Positions 1 to 5,420 are shown, numbered from the stretch's first letter. The stretch: DNA of 5,420 nt from Gammaproteobacteria bacterium (GCA_027293245.1 JAPUFZ010000070.1:1-5420), one strand, 5' to 3'. Numbers and translations are program-made. The notes: a model not told the origin generated them from the sequence alone.

Positions 1-307
1 CGTTGGAGTCCGCGCCGGCGTCGACCAGTAGACGCATGGCCTCATGGTCTGCCGTGTATGCGGCAACATGCAATGGTGTTCTACCGTGGTTGTCATCGAT
101 GTCGACCTGGCCGGATTCGGCAATCGCTTTTTTCAGTGCAGCCGAATCCTGCTCTACCACCGCTTTGAACAATCCGCTATAAGCCAGGACTTCCTGTGTT
201 GCCGGGGGAGTTTGAGCAACCCCGGCTGGTGCTGCAAAGCAGCTAACCAGGACAACCAATATCCATAATCTCGATGGCCCGAAGGGTGTTGCAAAACTGG
301 CTTTCAT
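1..307 (-). CDS. Exported ankyrin-repeat protein, N-terminal part (runs off the left edge)
   Basis: Partial gene: 102 codons from an ATG at 307 down to base 2, with no stop inside the window. The N-terminus is a secretion signal: Lys2 and Arg13, then a hydrophobic core around residues 14-30 (LWILVVLVSCFAAPAG). The sequence allows either signal peptidase I cleavage after AGVA (residue 31) or lipoprotein processing at LVSC (Cys23). A degenerate repeat spans about residues 45-70, followed by a clear ankyrin repeat at 71-102 (DDNHGRTPLHVAA, then LLVDAGAD). Ankyrin repeats bind other proteins, so the likely place is the periplasm or the outer-membrane inner face; the partner is unknown. It starts 10 bases after the stop of the PLP-enzyme gene without a good Shine-Dalgarno, suggesting translation coupled to that gene in one operon. 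The ATG is the only usable start in this frame. The repeat number cannot be judged from this fragment. Confidence 0.8.
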   Translation of the reverse strand, partial: MKASFATPFGPSRLWILVVLVSCFAAPAGVAQTPPATQEVLAYSGLFKAVVEQDSAALKKAIAESGQVDIDDNHGRTPLHVAAYTADHEAMRLLVDAGADSN

Positions 308-317
308 CGTTTCGGCA

Positions 318-1556
318 CTAATTCAATGCGCGATCTAGCTGAGTCAGAATTTTTGCCACGTCCTGTTGTCGATTGTAATGCACCAGGGAGATTCGAACCA
401 CGCCATCGTCAGGGTCGATACCGAGGTCACGCACCAGGCGGTGGGCATAAAAATGTCCATTTTCGGTGCCGATGCCCGTATCCTGCAATTGCTGCGCAAG
501 TTTTTGCGAACTTTGTTTTAATGGTTTAAACGCGATGGTTGGTGGGCGATCATCATCGCGCACGGTGGCTTTACCAATGAGTCTAACATCGGCGTGAGTG
601 TCGAGAAATTCAAGTATCGGTGCCGCAAGCTGGTTTTCATGCTGTTGAATCAAGCCGTGAATATCGGCCAGTTTTTGCGGCATTTCGATATTACTGTCGT
701 TAAAATGATGGCTGTGTAGCAGCTTAAAATAATCGAGCACACCGGCACAGGCTGCTACCTGTGCATGCTGCGGGCCTGCCGGGTTAAAGTCTTTGCCTGG
801 ATCGCCGCTCAGAAAATAATGCGCCTGCGAAACCAGTTCGTCTCGAATTGACTGGTTGATATACATGACACCCTGGTGTGGGCCAAAAACCTTGTATAAA
901 CTAAAGGCATAACCATCGATGCCCAGTGCTTTCAAATCGCTGATGTGGTGTGGTGCATAGGCCACTGCGTCGACAAACACCCGGGCCGCAGAATGAGCTT
1001 TTATGGTTTTTGTAATCGACGCTACTGGGTTAACGGTGCCGACAAGGTTTGAGCAGTGGCTGAAAAACACCCAGCGAGTCTTATTATTCAGCAGCGGAAG
1101 TAGTGCTTCGATGTCGAGCAGCCCACTGTCCGGGTCGACCTTCCATTCGCGGATAGTGACGTCTTTTTCGATAGCCTTGCGCCGCCAGACACCGTTATTG
1201 GCCTCGTGATCCTGGTTGGTGACAACAATTTCATCCCCGCTTCGCCAGCAATCACCAATCGCCTGTGACATGACATAGGTATTCATCGAAGTAGAGGGTC
1301 CGATCGTGAGCTCGGAGAGATCTATACTCAATGCCGCAGCCCAATCCTGTTTCGCTCGATCCATCGCCGCGCCAGCTTCGCTGGATGATTTATAGTTAGA
1401 GTAGGGCTGTACCCGGGTATGCCGATTATAATGTTCGAGTAACTCATTGACCTGATTGCAGACATAACTGCCGCCGGCATTGGAGGCAAATACAAAATCT
1501 GGCTCGTCATTTAGTTGAACAAATTGCTGGCGAACAAAATCGATATCTAGCTGCAT
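318..1556 (-). CDS. Class V aminotransferase-fold PLP enzyme, cysteine-desulfurase-like (VC1184 type), no catalytic Cys
   Basis: 412-residue cytoplasmic PLP enzyme of fold type I, class V, about the length of SufS/CsdA proteins. Visible cofactor features are GPSTS at 86-90 (phosphate pocket), His117 in NQDHEANN (stacks on the PLP ring), Asp196 in VFVDAVAY (pyridine nitrogen) and Lys222 in SLYKVFGPHQG (Schiff base). The YKxFGPH form and the C-terminal GHFYAHRL...VRISLVHYN pattern are typical of the group annotated as cysteine desulfurase-like, VC1184 subfamily. SufS-type enzymes carry their sulfur-accepting Cys in the C-terminal loop; here that stretch (about 360-372) has none, and the four cysteines (33, 103, 168, 270) lie elsewhere. 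Cysteine desulfurase activity is therefore doubtful; an aminotransferase, lyase or epimerase acting on a small amino compound is as likely. The gene lies 24 bases after the kinase gene, with AGGAA seven bases before the ATG, and precedes the ankyrin gene by 10 bases. Family is secure; reaction is unknown. Confidence 0.93.
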   Translation of the reverse strand: MQLDIDFVRQQFVQLNDEPDFVFASNAGGSYVCNQVNELLEHYNRHTRVQPYSNYKSSSEAGAAMDRAKQDWAAALSIDLSELTIGPSTSMNTYVMSQAIGDCWRSGDEIVVTNQDHEANNGVWRRKAIEKDVTIREWKVDPDSGLLDIEALLPLLNNKTRWVFFSHCSNLVGTVNPVASITKTIKAHSAARVFVDAVAYAPHHISDLKALGIDGYAFSLYKVFGPHQGVMYINQSIRDELVSQAHYFLSGDPGKDFNPAGPQHAQVAACAGVLDYFKLLHSHHFNDSNIEMPQKLADIHGLIQQHENQLAAPILEFLDTHADVRLIGKATVRDDDRPPTIAFKPLKQSSQKLAQQLQDTGIGTENGHFYAHRLVRDLGIDPDDGVVRISLVHYNRQQDVAKILTQLDRALN

Positions 1557-1563
1557 GGAAGGG

Positions 1564-1568
1564 TTCCT
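1564..1568 (-). promoter_or_regulatory. Ribosome binding site of the class V PLP-enzyme gene
   Basis: AGGAA on the minus strand, seven bases before the ATG at 1556. It lies in the 24-base gap after the kinase stop codon. No hairpin or T-run separates the two genes, which supports co-transcription. Confidence 0.7.
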
Positions 1569-1580
1569 GTATATCCTGGT

Positions 1581-2465
1581 TTAATCGTATTCACGACAAT
1601 AATCATCGAAAGCCAGTTCAAATCGATCGAGGTTTTTACTCGTATATGCGGGGAAGTCCATTTCGATTTCGGAGTATATTTCTGACACCATGGACCAGAG
1701 TGTTTCACGTAATAGCGAAGCGCATTTCATTGCATAATAACCGCACCACTGGTGACGGTTCCAGCTCGAACCAAAATATGACTCAAGCATGGTAATTTCC
1801 TGATCGACCGAGAGTGCATTGTTAGAGGCGAGATTTGAAAGGTCAAACAGCGGACTATTGAAGCCGGCGTAGTCGAAGTCAATCAACCAGATTTTTTCAC
1901 CGTCATCGATAAAATTGGCAGCGAGCAGGTCGTTGTGACCAAAAACGATTTTAACCTTACCGACTTCTTTTTCCAGGCTGGCGGCGATTGCATCCAGTTC
2001 AGTTAGACGTTTCGCATAACGACTATTGCCTTCTTTCAACAGGCCCTGGTAATGGCGTAAAACCTGGAATACCCAGAACAAGACCGGGATCTGCCGGAAA
2101 TACTTTGGTATCTGAATATGAAAGCGTTTTAGCAGTTCGATTATTCGAGACAGGTTATTGTCATCGCGAATATCCGCTTCCTGAAAAACCCTGCCTTCGA
2201 TAAATCGCACCACCATCACACCCGGCTCGTTGTATACCAGTTCGGGGGAGACCCCTGCCTCGAAGGCTGCCTTGCTGCTAGCGATTTCATTGCTGCGAGA
2301 GATCAGATGCACCGGGTCATCTTCGCCAAGGCGTACGACATACTGTCGACCACCATCGGTGACCTTGAAATTCAGATTAGTCATGCCGCCCCCCAGGGGT
2401 TCGATCTGTACCTTCGAACGCCAGCAGTCCAGGTTGGAGATTTTTGTTTGCAGGTCTTCCGCCAT
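1581..2465 (-). CDS. Choline/ethanolamine kinase-like phosphotransferase (APH/ChoK fold)
   Basis: 294-residue cytoplasmic kinase that should transfer the ATP gamma-phosphate to the hydroxyl of a small molecule. Choline or ethanolamine is the nearest guess from the family. The N-lobe has PLGGGMTNLNF (23-33), the glycine-rich loop in the GGxTN form usual for choline kinases, and YVVRL (42-46), where Arg45 sits at the ATP-contacting position often Arg in this family. The catalytic loop is HNDLLAAN (177-184), with Asp179 as base and Asn184 for metal binding. IDFDYA (195-200) gives the second metal ligand, Asp196, followed by PLFDLSNLASNN, also usual for bacterial choline-kinase-like proteins. No signal peptide or membrane segment is seen. 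The ATG at 2465 is the first start after an in-frame stop at 2484-2486, but no Shine-Dalgarno precedes it. It is the first gene of a probable three-gene operon and diverges from the oxygenase gene. Substrate is unproven: relatives also phosphorylate hydroxylysine, homoserine, thiamine or sugars. Confidence 0.92.
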   Translation of the reverse strand: MAEDLQTKISNLDCWRSKVQIEPLGGGMTNLNFKVTDGGRQYVVRLGEDDPVHLISRSNEIASSKAAFEAGVSPELVYNEPGVMVVRFIEGRVFQEADIRDDNNLSRIIELLKRFHIQIPKYFRQIPVLFWVFQVLRHYQGLLKEGNSRYAKRLTELDAIAASLEKEVGKVKIVFGHNDLLAANFIDDGEKIWLIDFDYAGFNSPLFDLSNLASNNALSVDQEITMLESYFGSSWNRHQWCGYYAMKCASLLRETLWSMVSEIYSEIEMDFPAYTSKNLDRFELAFDDYCREYD

Positions 2466-2474
2466 GATATTGGT

Positions 2475-2487
2475 CTGACTTAGTCAG
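2475..2487. promoter_or_regulatory. Perfect 13-bp palindrome, possible operator
   Basis: CTGACT-T-AGTCAG: two 6-base arms around one central base, with the mirror symmetry ending exactly there. It lies 10 bases before the kinase ATG, where a Shine-Dalgarno would be expected, and inside the 99 bases shared by the kinase and oxygenase genes. It could bind a dimeric regulator of both genes or form a small hairpin in the kinase leader. Both roles are inference, and the arms are short enough to occur by chance. Confidence 0.35.
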
Positions 2488-2529
2488 TAGTTTTTATGTT
2501 TCGATACTGGAGATGAGATCAGGCTTTCC

Positions 2530-2557
2530 ATGATAGCATCGAAGTCTTCTTGCGCAA
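2530..2557 (-). promoter_or_regulatory. Candidate sigma-70 promoter for the kinase operon
   Basis: On the minus strand TTGCGC (2557-2552) and TATCAT (2535-2530) are separated by 16 bases. The -10 matches five of six consensus bases and the -35 three of six. Transcription would start about 2520-2524, giving a leader of roughly 55-60 bases that contains the palindrome at 2475-2487. It overlaps the start region of the divergent oxygenase gene. This is a pattern match by eye only. Confidence 0.25.
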
Positions 2558-2568
2558 TGTTACGATGA
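2530..2568 (+). CDS. Possible 12-codon leader minigene coupled to the oxygenase gene
   Basis: A short frame opens at ATG 2530, six bases after an AGG, and encodes MIASKSSCAMLR. Its TGA stop (2566-2568) overlaps the oxygenase ATG (2565-2567) as ATGA, the classic arrangement for translational coupling. The oxygenase ATG has no Shine-Dalgarno of its own, so re-initiation after this minigene would explain how it is translated. A frame this short arises easily by chance and the peptide resembles nothing I recognise, so this is a suggestion only. Confidence 0.2.
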   Translation: MIASKSSCAMLR

Positions 2569-3356
2569 ACAAATCTGAATTCTTCAAAACAGGCTGGTGC
2601 CTGTTTAACTACGACCGACAATTGGCAAACTGGGTAACCCAGGCACTGCCATATGCGCGTCAGGCTATTAAGGCCGATGAAAATATTCGCTGGCTGCGCT
2701 GTGGTGGGACCTGGCAGGCTGGTGTCAATGCATTGCCGAACAGGACCGATGGTTCGCTCGGTTCGAGTGGCGAAATTCGCGCGGCAGTCATTGACTTTAT
2801 ACATGAGTCGCTGGCACTGGCTGCTTTTGACTGGGACCGCGCCCAGGTGTCGGTTTGTTATCCGGGTTATCCACGACCGAAGGACGATGAGTCCGAAGCG
2901 GCTTTTATTTATCGGAGAGATCGAGATGCAGCACATGTCGATGGGTTATTACCCGAGGGCCCGGACCGGCGCCGACATTTACGCGAATATCATGGATTTA
3001 TTCTCGGTATACCGATGGTCGAGTATTCTAAAGGGGCTTCGCCCTTTGTGGTCTGGCAGGGTTCGCATGAAATCGTTCGGCAATTTTTTATGCGGGCTTT
3101 CGAAGGATTACCAACGGGTGAATGGGGTGAGCTCGATGTGACCGGGATATATCACGAGTGTCGTCGCGCCGTATTTAAAAGTTGTAAGCGGGTAGAAATA
3201 CTGGCCAGGCCGGGCCAGGCTTATCTTGTCCATCGGCTTGCTCTACATGGTATAGCACCCTGGCAGCCCGGCGCCGATGCAACCGAGGATGGTCGAATGA
3301 TATGTTATTTCAGGCCGGAATTCAGTAGCCCCGAGGCATGGCTGTTTAATCCCTGA
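2565..3356 (+). CDS. Phytanoyl-CoA dioxygenase-like Fe(II)/2-oxoglutarate oxygenase
   Basis: 263-residue soluble protein, length as expected for PhyH-type oxygenases, which couple 2-oxoglutarate decarboxylation to hydroxylation of a substrate. The iron triad is visible: His124 and Asp126 in DAAHVDG, and His228 in LALHGIAPW. Arg244 or Arg250 (GRMICYFRPE) should hold the 2-oxoglutarate carboxylate. Other distinctive stretches are WLRCGGTWQAGV (43-54), VCYPGYPRP (97-105), SPFVVWQGSHE (159-169) and RPGQAYLVHRL (215-225). I recall this set from PhyH-like proteins of marine proteobacteria whose substrate is unknown; phytanoyl-CoA itself is unlikely for such a short, divergent member. Start choice: ATG 2565 is preferred over an in-frame TTG at 2550, though neither has a clear ribosome binding site; no ATG or GTG lies further upstream before the TGA at 2514-2516. 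It diverges from the kinase operon and converges on the Glyoxalase_3-type gene with a 15-base gap. Confidence 0.9.
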   Translation: MNKSEFFKTGWCLFNYDRQLANWVTQALPYARQAIKADENIRWLRCGGTWQAGVNALPNRTDGSLGSSGEIRAAVIDFIHESLALAAFDWDRAQVSVCYPGYPRPKDDESEAAFIYRRDRDAAHVDGLLPEGPDRRRHLREYHGFILGIPMVEYSKGASPFVVWQGSHEIVRQFFMRAFEGLPTGEWGELDVTGIYHECRRAVFKSCKRVEILARPGQAYLVHRLALHGIAPWQPGADATEDGRMICYFRPEFSSPEAWLFNP

Positions 3357-3371
3357 GCATTTTGTTGAATT

Positions 3372-4028
3372 TCAAACCGGCTTACTATTTAAATTTACCA
3401 GGCCTGATGAGGTTTCAATATTGGCGGATAGATAAGGCGTTTCGGTATCAGGTAATGGATGAATACTGACCAGGTGATCGGCACCCATTGAGGTGAGTGT
3501 CGAGCGTAACCAGTCGGGGCGATTGTGAAAGATCTCCAACGAATGCAGGCGGCAACCCAGATCTGCCATCGACCTCGAGGGGTGCTGCTCGGTATGCCAC
3601 TGGATCACATAGGGCACCAGGCCATTCGCCAGTAGCCGGCCGTCTTCGGTTAGTCCAACCTGCCAGCTCAATGCGTCACGACTGAGTTCGGTCGGAATGC
3701 CAATCGGAAATGCCGAATCACGATCCATAGCCTTTATATCTGTGGTATTGATAACCCAGGTAATGAGCCTCGGTTGCCGATGCAGCGAGGCGCGCATCAG
3801 GCTATCGTCGAGGTTAAACCAACGCGGTTGCTGGGGCAGCGCCGCTTCCGGGTTAATGGCGATGACCTCTATATAGGCATCGTTTCCCAGTTGCATCAGG
3901 TGATTGTGCGTACCCATGGTCTTGTGAACGCCCCCTTTGGGAATCTCGGCAGCCAGTACTGAACGGATGTAATCCACACCCTGTTGCAGTGTTTCTGCGG
4001 CAATTACCAGATGATCCAGTCGATTCAT
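3372..4028 (-). CDS. Glyoxalase-like (VOC superfamily, Glyoxalase_3 type) protein
   Basis: 218-residue cytoplasmic protein. The N-terminus MNRLDHLVIAAETL with His6 opens a beta-alpha-beta-beta-beta module. GGVHKTMGTHNHLMQLGN (32-49) and AYIEVIAI (51-58) follow, the order typical of the Glyoxalase_3 family; His6, His35 and Glu54 are plausible metal or substrate ligands. A second, weaker module begins near LGCRLHSLEIFHNRPDW (157-173) and ends with a strand-rich tail, so the protein probably folds as two paired modules in one chain. VOC proteins cover glyoxalases, ring-cleaving dioxygenases, epimerases and binding proteins, so no reaction can be named. The start is the first ATG of the domain; no strong Shine-Dalgarno precedes it. 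It diverges from the dienelactone-hydrolase gene across 123 bases and is apparently transcribed alone, ending tail to tail with the oxygenase gene. Confidence 0.88.
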   Translation of the reverse strand: MNRLDHLVIAAETLQQGVDYIRSVLAAEIPKGGVHKTMGTHNHLMQLGNDAYIEVIAINPEAALPQQPRWFNLDDSLMRASLHRQPRLITWVINTTDIKAMDRDSAFPIGIPTELSRDALSWQVGLTEDGRLLANGLVPYVIQWHTEQHPSRSMADLGCRLHSLEIFHNRPDWLRSTLTSMGADHLVSIHPLPDTETPYLSANIETSSGLVNLNSKPV

Positions 4029-4151
4029 GCGATCAATCTAAATCGAATGCGCTTAATACTCAAGTTGTGAAAACGCCAAGAGTCCCGCAATAGTGGATTT
4101 TCCGGTCTTACTGTTTTATGTTGTATTGTTGAATTGACTGGAGGTGAACCG
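4029..4151. promoter_or_regulatory. Divergent intergenic region between the Glyoxalase_3-type and dienelactone-hydrolase genes
   Basis: The only noncoding stretch of more than 100 bases. It must hold start signals for both flanking genes unless these are read from further away. The rightward side is T-rich, with TATGTT at 4117-4122 as a weak -10 candidate and TGGATT 17 bases upstream as a poor -35. The leftward side has TTGAGT and TAGATT with a 17-base spacer, but too close to the ATG to be convincing. I see no palindrome, riboswitch-like fold or terminator. Confidence 0.35.
4140..4145 (+). promoter_or_regulatory. Strong ribosome binding site that sets the dienelactone-hydrolase start
   Basis: GGAGGT, a near-perfect anti-16S match, six bases before ATG 4152. 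An in-frame TTG at 4134 would place this motif inside the coding region, so the ATG is taken as the start. It is by far the best ribosome binding site in the window. Confidence 0.88.
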
Positions 4152-4880
4152 ATGAATATTCTTACTAGCAAGATCGACTATCAGGTCGGTGATAAAACAC
4201 ACCAGGCTTATCTCGCCTACGACGAATCTATCAATGCGCCAGTGCCCGGAGTGCTAATTGTGCACGAATGGTGGGGAGTCAATGACTACATCATTGAACG
4301 CGCGCACCAGCTCGCCGAACTGGGATATGTTGCACTCGCTATTGATATGTACGGCAATGGCAGTATTGCCACTAATACTGACGAAGCCGGCAGTATGATG
4401 ACCGGCGTATTGGACAATATGGATCAAGGCTCGGCGGCCCTGCGCGCCGGTTACCAGTTACTACTCGACCAGGCTTTGGTGGATCAGGAAAAAACGGCTG
4501 CTATCGGTTATTGCTTTGGTGGTGCAATGGTGTTGCATATGGCGCGCATAGGGTTACCGCTTTCGGCGGTTGCCAGTTTTCACGGTGCCCTGGGGTCGTT
4601 TCACCAGGCCGAACCAGGTAGTATTCAGCCACGAATCCTGGTTTGTCATGGTGAAGCAGATTCGATGGTGACGATGGACGATTTGACCAGTTTAAAGGCA
4701 GAGATGGATGCGGCCGGTGCGGACTATGAAGTTAATCTGTACGTGGGCGCCAAACATGGCTTTTCTAATCCAGGAGCGGATGAAAATGCCGGCAAGTATG
4801 GTATCGACGTCGGTTACAATGCCGAGGCCGACCAGGCCTCCTGGCAAGTGATGCAAAGCCTGTTCAACAAGGTTTTCTAA
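4152..4880 (+). CDS. Dienelactone hydrolase family protein
   Basis: 242-residue alpha/beta hydrolase, the usual length for dienelactone hydrolases (carboxymethylenebutenolidase family), which open lactone rings or cleave esters in the cytoplasm. The full catalytic set is visible: Cys121 as nucleophile in GYCFGGAM, Asp170 in CHGEADSMV and His202 in GAKHGFSNP. Glu39 in VHEWWGVND matches the conserved Glu that interacts with the resting Cys in the characterised enzyme. The family also contains general esterases with unknown substrates, and no neighbouring gene belongs to chlorocatechol or beta-ketoadipate metabolism, so a true dienelactone substrate is not supported here. No signal peptide is present. 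The start follows the strong GGAGGT motif. pdxH begins 14 bases after the stop without a terminator between, so the two are probably co-transcribed. Confidence 0.94.
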   Translation: MNILTSKIDYQVGDKTHQAYLAYDESINAPVPGVLIVHEWWGVNDYIIERAHQLAELGYVALAIDMYGNGSIATNTDEAGSMMTGVLDNMDQGSAALRAGYQLLLDQALVDQEKTAAIGYCFGGAMVLHMARIGLPLSAVASFHGALGSFHQAEPGSIQPRILVCHGEADSMVTMDDLTSLKAEMDAAGADYEVNLYVGAKHGFSNPGADENAGKYGIDVGYNAEADQASWQVMQSLFNKVF

Positions 4881-4894
4881 GATAAATCATCGTA

Positions 4895-5420
4895 ATGTCG
4901 ATTAGAAAAGATCTGAGTGATCATCGTCGCCACTACGAGAGTGGCAGTATAAGCAGGGATACCCTGGATCCCAATCCAATGATTCAGTTCGGCAGGTGGT
5001 TGCAGGAGTCCATCGATATGGAAGCAATTGATGCCACCGCAATGACACTGGCGACCGCGACTAGCGACGGTGTACCCTCGGCAAGAATTGTCTTACTCAA
5101 GCAGTACGATGAACTGGGATTTTGCTGGTATACCGACTCGCGCAGCCAAAAAGGACAGGAACTGGCAAACAATGCACAGGCATCGCTGTTGTTTTACTGG
5201 CGCGAGATGAGCAGACAAATCAGGGTGCAGGGCAGCGTTGAACAGCTACCGGCAGAGGACGCTGAGGCTTATTTTAACTCGAGACCTGATGGCAGTCGGT
5301 TCAGCGCTGCCGCTTCCTGTCAGTCGTCCCCTGTTGGGAAACGGACCGTTCTGGAAGCTGAAGTTCGACGCCTGCGGGAGTTATACCCGCAGGGCGACGT
5401 GCCAAGACCAACTAGCTGGA
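4895..5420 (+). CDS. pdxH: Pyridoxine/pyridoxamine 5'-phosphate oxidase (3' end beyond the window)
   Basis: Partial gene: 175 codons of an expected 210-220, open to the right edge. PdxH is the FMN flavoprotein that oxidises pyridoxine or pyridoxamine 5'-phosphate to PLP with oxygen, the last step of the DXP-dependent route and part of PLP salvage. Alignment by eye to E. coli PdxH has a constant offset of three residues: RIVLLK 64-69 (FMN and substrate), Tyr79-Thr80, Lys86, Gln108, Tyr126, Arg130, Ser134 and Gln143-Ser144. The one exception is Gln85 where E. coli has the FMN-contacting Arg88. The C-terminal part with the RxH substrate motif is outside the window. ATG 4895 gives the usual N-terminus (MSIRKDLSDHRRHY); no good Shine-Dalgarno is seen, consistent with coupling to the hydrolase gene 14 bases upstream. 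Identity is very secure. Confidence 0.96.
   Translation, partial: MSIRKDLSDHRRHYESGSISRDTLDPNPMIQFGRWLQESIDMEAIDATAMTLATATSDGVPSARIVLLKQYDELGFCWYTDSRSQKGQELANNAQASLLFYWREMSRQIRVQGSVEQLPAEDAEAYFNSRPDGSRFSAAASCQSSPVGKRTVLEAEVRRLRELYPQGDVPRPTSW

Noticed and set aside
44..268. 74-codon plus-strand frame at the left edge
   Set aside because: It is antisense to the ankyrin protein, whose signal peptide and repeat are clearly readable on the other strand.
2550..2564. In-frame TTG start for the oxygenase, adding five residues
   Set aside because: It has no ribosome binding site, and the ATG at 2565 gives a normal start for the domain; it cannot be fully excluded.
2484..2936. 150-codon minus-strand frame ending just before the kinase gene, with a protein-like C-terminal end (EDFDAIMESLISS)
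   Set aside because: Most of it lies antisense to the oxygenase gene, whose iron-site motifs are unambiguous, and it resembles no family I know. Its last 25 or so codons lie in the intergenic region and could be a gene remnant, but nothing supports that beyond appearance.
2653..3141. 162-codon plus-strand frame inside the oxygenase gene
   Set aside because: It is a shifted frame of the oxygenase coding sequence with no ribosome binding site or recognisable domain.
3365..3375. TTGAA-T-TTCAA palindrome between the convergent genes as a two-way terminator
   Set aside because: The arms are five AT-rich base pairs with no adjoining T-run, too weak for an intrinsic terminator.
4134..4151. In-frame TTG start for the dienelactone hydrolase, adding six residues
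   Set aside because: The GGAGGT ribosome binding site lies inside this extension and is ideally spaced for ATG 4152.
1..5420. Defence island, mobile element, CRISPR array, tRNA or riboswitch
   Set aside because: No direct repeats with spacers, transposase or integrase, tRNA-like cloverleaf or conserved aptamer-like leader is visible; coding genes with recognisable metabolic folds fill the window.

Overview
The window reads as ordinary chromosomal DNA of a Gram-negative proteobacterium, most likely a marine or environmental gammaproteobacterium. This rests on the E. coli-like PdxH, the exported ankyrin protein, the VC1184-type class V PLP enzyme and the roughly balanced base composition. It is inference: there is no rRNA or other phylogenetic marker. 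Seven protein genes fill almost the whole window, and no intergenic gap exceeds about 125 bases. I see no tRNA, rRNA, CRISPR array, insertion sequence, prophage gene or integration site.

Left block (1-2465, minus strand). Three genes are read leftwards with short gaps and look like one operon. The order is a choline/ethanolamine-kinase-like phosphotransferase (2465-1581), a class V PLP-dependent enzyme of the cysteine-desulfurase-like VC1184 group that lacks the catalytic cysteine (1556-318), and the N-terminal part of an exported or lipid-anchored ankyrin-repeat protein (307 to beyond base 1).

Middle block (2466-4028). Diverging from the kinase is a phytanoyl-CoA-dioxygenase-like Fe(II)/2-oxoglutarate oxygenase (2565-3356, plus). 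It shares a 99-base region with the kinase that holds a perfect 13-bp palindrome, a possible kinase promoter and a possible 12-codon upstream minigene. A Glyoxalase_3-type protein (4028-3372, minus) converges on the oxygenase with only 15 bases between the stops and no obvious terminator.

Right block (4029-5420, plus). A dienelactone-hydrolase family protein (4152-4880) with an excellent ribosome binding site is followed 14 bases later by pdxH, which makes PLP and is cut by the window edge after 175 codons.

How the genes may work together: the kinase and the PLP enzyme are probably co-transcribed, and the divergent oxygenase may be co-regulated with them. An oxygenase, a small-alcohol kinase and a PLP enzyme could form a pathway that hydroxylates, phosphorylates and then eliminates or rearranges an amino compound. 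That is a hypothesis from gene content only. PdxH makes the cofactor of the PLP enzyme, but it lies on the other strand about 3.3 kb away, so the link may be accidental. No defence system, toxin-antitoxin pair or RNA-based system is visible. The most interesting material is the set of enzymes with unknown substrates and the compact divergent control region at 2466-2564.
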